A stretch of DNA of 64,000 bases, from contig NZ_RXHQ01000002.1 of the NCBI RefSeq assembly GCF_004138105.1, positions 62,001 through 126,000 of the forward strand, given 5' to 3'. The position numbers and the translations under genes are program-made. Below, one piece after another: positions 61,984-64,000 of the stretch (its first letter is position 1; every line of letters starts with the position of its first letter). This DNA comes from Xylanivirga thermophila (lineage in GTDB: Bacteria > Bacillota > Clostridia > Caldicoprobacterales > Xylanivirgaceae). The notes beneath the pieces are model-generated. The model did not search any database, was not told where the DNA came from, and worked only from the letters and a program-made list of their open reading frames with translations.

Positions 61984-62334
61984 TTATCCCCGAGAATAGC
62001 CTCTCTTCCGTTTGGAATCCTGGCTTCGCTTTATATCAGCCAGCTTTTCCTCGCTATCTCGCATAAATTTTGCAAGATTCTCTTCAAACTGCATCTGCTG
62101 CTGTTTTGCCTTGCGGATAGACAGGCTGATTTTACCACTATTATCAATAGAAATGACCTTCACCTTTACCTTATCATTTGGATTTAAATAATCGTTTATA
62201 TCCTTTACATAAGTGTCTGCCACTTCAGATATGTGAACCATACCCGTTTGTCCGTCTGGAAGCTCCAAAAATGCTCCAAAACTTGTAATGGATGATACTG
62301 TACCTTCTACTATTTGTCCAACCGTAACTGGCAT
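61984..62334 (-). CDS. S1 RNA-binding domain protein (YabR-like)
   Basis: 116 residues: one S1 domain (2-70; VGQIVEGTVSSITSFGAFLEL, GMVHISEVADTYV) and a basic, helical tail ending KRKRGYSRG. Matches YabR, which binds RNA and perhaps the ribosome. 22 bp after divIC, consistent with the Bacillus yabP-yabQ-divIC-yabR order. Confidence 0.93.
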   Translation of the reverse strand: MPVTVGQIVEGTVSSITSFGAFLELPDGQTGMVHISEVADTYVKDINDYLNPNDKVKVKVISIDNSGKISLSIRKAKQQQMQFEENLAKFMRDSEEKLADIKRSQDSKRKRGYSRG

Positions 62335-62355
62335 AGAATAAGGGTTCCTCCTCTT

Positions 62356-62643
62356 TTATTTTTTATCCTCAATGAAGACTATTTCGCCTTCTTTGACCCA
62401 ACCTAATTTTTCACGCGCCATCTTTTCTATATATTTTTGGGATTTACTATATGATATTTGGCGCTTCAAATCATCATTTTGACCTTCTACCTGCGCAATT
62501 TCTGCGTTAAGGGAGTCCATCTTAGCATACTGATCCTGTATTATAAACTCCTGTTTTATAAATGTAAAGGAAAAATACACTAATATGGCAAGCACAATGA
62601 TTACCCTGGTGCCTGGTTTTAAAGTATACCTTCGTCTTTTCAT
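62356..62643 (-). CDS. divIC: Septum formation initiator DivIC/FtsB
   Basis: 95 residues: short basic cytoplasmic N-terminus (MKRRRYTLK), one membrane segment at about 12-29 and an outer coiled coil (KMDSLNAEIAQVEGQNDDLK), ending MAREKLGWVKEGEIVF. Division protein that partners FtsL and DivIB. RBS GAGGGGG. Confidence 0.93.
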   Translation of the reverse strand: MKRRRYTLKPGTRVIIVLAILVYFSFTFIKQEFIIQDQYAKMDSLNAEIAQVEGQNDDLKRQISYSKSQKYIEKMAREKLGWVKEGEIVFIEDKK

Positions 62644-62725
62644 TTGCGCCCCCTCTTATACTATTAATCAATATGTACTTTATTATATTCGACGCATGAA
62701 CTGAAATTCCTCTTTTTTTATAAAA

Positions 62726-63115
62726 TTATTTATTTTTTTCTTCTTTTGACAGCAAACGTACTGGCCAAGCTATAATTTTTATTATAACAGTAAATATTTT
62801 TCCTATTACTTTAAATATTGAAATGATAAATTTCAAAATCCATGGGCTAAGGGTTATGGTATATAATAGCCAGCCTAGAGCCATTCCAATAAAATTAAAA
62901 AATCTAATTTGCCCATAATTTGTATAATAAAACACCATGAAAGCTAATACTGCTACAATTAGCCAGAATATCAAATCCATTATACCGGTTACTATGCGGT
63001 TGGGTTTAGCTCTATAGCGTATGGCTCTAAAAAAATCATATATTACTCCCATAATTATACCAACATAGACAGCGGATAAAAATATGTAAGCCTGATTTAC
63101 AGTAGACATGAGCAT
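62726..63115 (-). CDS. yabQ: Spore cortex protein YabQ
   Basis: 129 residues with four membrane segments. The opening QAYIFLSAVYVGIIMGVIYD FFRAIR region is typical of YabQ, needed for spore cortex formation in Bacillus. Directly downstream of yabP. RBS AGAGGTG. Confidence 0.9.
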   Translation of the reverse strand: MLMSTVNQAYIFLSAVYVGIIMGVIYDFFRAIRYRAKPNRIVTGIMDLIFWLIVAVLAFMVFYYTNYGQIRFFNFIGMALGWLLYTITLSPWILKFIISIFKVIGKIFTVIIKIIAWPVRLLSKEEKNK

Positions 63116-63127
63116 ATTAATACACCT

Positions 63128-63433
63128 CTAACGGAAGATCCTACCAAATAGTCCAGATCCCTTACCTCCCATAGCATTTTGTTCACTATATTCCAGTGCT
63201 ATTATTTCGCCTTCAACCACTAACTGCCCTTCTTCTAAATTGAGCTTGCTAATATGCAGATCTGCCCCATGAAGAGTAATAAATCCCAGATCAGTAACCA
63301 TAATCACACTGGCCTCATCAAAACTATCTACGTCTATAACCCCTGTTATGGTCACCTTTTCCCTGTTTTCTATAGATACACTGTGACTGCGGCCACGTAT
63401 TATCTTTTTACCATCATCCAAATCCTTAACCAT
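63128..63433 (-). CDS. yabP: Sporulation protein YabP
   Basis: 101 residues, mostly beta. NREKVTITGVIDVDSFDE and TDLGFITLHGADLHISKLNLE are YabP marks; the last residues are GLFGRIFR. Works with YabQ in spore coat/cortex assembly. 12 bp upstream of yabQ. RBS AAAGGGGG. Confidence 0.92.
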   Translation of the reverse strand: MVKDLDDGKKIIRGRSHSVSIENREKVTITGVIDVDSFDEASVIMVTDLGFITLHGADLHISKLNLEEGQLVVEGEIIALEYSEQNAMGGKGSGLFGRIFR

Positions 63434-63498
63434 CTATTTATTCCCCCTTTTCGACACACTGCCTTATTTGATAGTATGATATACATTATAAAAATATG

Positions 63499-63540
63499 CA
63501 TTAAAAGCCCCGTTTTTTATAAAAAACGGGGCTTTTAATG
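63499..63540 (-). terminator. Terminator of the SpoIID-family gene
   Basis: A perfect 42-nt hairpin (arms of 20 bp, GC core GCCCCG) lies 3 bp past the SpoIID-family stop, with T-runs in the arm. Confidence 0.88.
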
Positions 63541-63542
63541 TA

Positions 63543-64000
63543 CTACCATATGCGTGCAATAGAAATACCCTTAAAATAATAATTTATTATATCAGCTGCC
63601 TTTTTCCCCTCCTTTGCCATATAATATGCACCCCATTGGGACATACCTACCCCATGACCATAACCTCTACCTTTTATTATTATATTATTACCTTGTAATT
63701 GTATACTGTCTATCATAGTAGATTTCATAACTGTACTATCAATGGCTATCCTAAATTCAGCTGCAGCAACCTCCTCATTATCAAATAATAGGGTAATAGC
63801 ACGACCTGACTTGCCCTTCTTGCCTATAACTACCTTAGAAAAGTCACCTACCGTCCCTCCTGCTTTTTTTATGGCCGATACAACATTTGACTTTGGAAAT
63901 GTGGCAGTCCAGCTTCGTTCATCAGCAGGTACTGCAGAACCTGTGTCAGGCGATTTAACATTTGTTATATAGGGGGGATTTTTATATTTATAGTCTAGAC
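63543..64000 (-). CDS. SpoIID/LytB-family protein (3' part)
   Basis: The frame is open to the right edge of the window, giving the last 152 or so residues. The conserved end of the SpoIID domain is clear: NPPYITNVKSPDTGSAVPAD, VSAIKKAGGTVGDFSKVV, FRIAIDSTVMKST, GRGYGHGVGMSQWGAY and GKKAADIINYYFKGISI. SpoIID is a lytic transglycosylase for engulfment, and the short ORF at 63543-63728 is only its C-terminus. The N-terminus is outside, so a true SpoIID cannot be told from a paralogue. Confidence 0.92.
   Translation of the reverse strand, partial: LDYKYKNPPYITNVKSPDTGSAVPADERSWTATFPKSNVVSAIKKAGGTVGDFSKVVIGKKGKSGRAITLLFDNEEVAAAEFRIAIDSTVMKSTMIDSIQLQGNNIIIKGRGYGHGVGMSQWGAYYMAKEGKKAADIINYYFKGISIARIW

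Overview
The window reads as the chromosome of a low-GC, anaerobic, endospore-forming, plant-polysaccharide-degrading Firmicute of class Clostridia. The evidence is AT-rich DNA, sporulation genes (spoIIE, yabP, yabQ, a SpoIID-family gene and an unlisted small Spo0E-like gene), the ctsR-mcsA-mcsB-clpC-radA block in Firmicute order, and a large arabinoxylan locus. I cannot name the species from sequence alone. No CRISPR array, rRNA, prophage or insertion sequence was seen.

Positions 1-31600 hold an arabinose/arabinoxylan island. araB-araA-araD-tal-tkt (minus strand) carry L-arabinose into the pentose phosphate pathway; araR (plus strand) is divergent. Next come a three-gene sugar ABC importer, a DeoR regulator with an orphan sugar-ABC ATPase, an MFS carrier, and a run of hemicellulases: two GH51 arabinofuranosidases, GH43, a CE1-like esterase, GH39, a GH8 exo-oligoxylanase and a lipoprotein GH10 xylanase. 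Only the xylanase and the solute-binding protein have export signals, so the design appears to be cutting at the cell surface, import of oligomers, and final hydrolysis in the cytoplasm. Six near-palindromic AraR-type operators (core TGTACGTACA) lie at araB, araR, the importer, both GH51 genes and araM. At four of the promoters the operator sits inside or just after a sigma-A promoter with exact 17-bp spacing, so the regulon can be read directly from the DNA.

The same island contains decayed genes: a type-B carboxylesterase with one nonsense codon, an araM lacking its C-terminal third, a GH95 fragment, a GH127 remnant fused to a second, partial copy of the GH51 gene, and possibly a stub of a second araR-like gene. 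This indicates recent rearrangement and gene loss in the accessory hemicellulase set.

Positions 31800-43100 hold two ABC export systems around a two-component system. One is MacA/MacB-like (adaptor, ATPase, permease). The other has a lipoprotein adaptor, a 987-residue double FtsX permease and two different ATPases, one of them with a C-terminal AbrB/SpoVT-type domain. The response regulator/kinase pair is divergent from the first system.

Positions 43400-64000 are housekeeping: radA, the CtsR regulon (with a visible CtsR box), recX, a tandem-repeat lipoprotein, an RNA methyltransferase, a LURP-one-like protein, ftsH, hpt, tilS, spoIIE (with the 21-bp-spaced promoter and 0A box expected for Spo0A control), a Spo0E-like gene, three tRNA genes (Val, Met, fMet), a Ppx/GppA phosphatase, an S1-domain protein, divIC, yabQ, yabP and the 3' part of a SpoIID-family gene.
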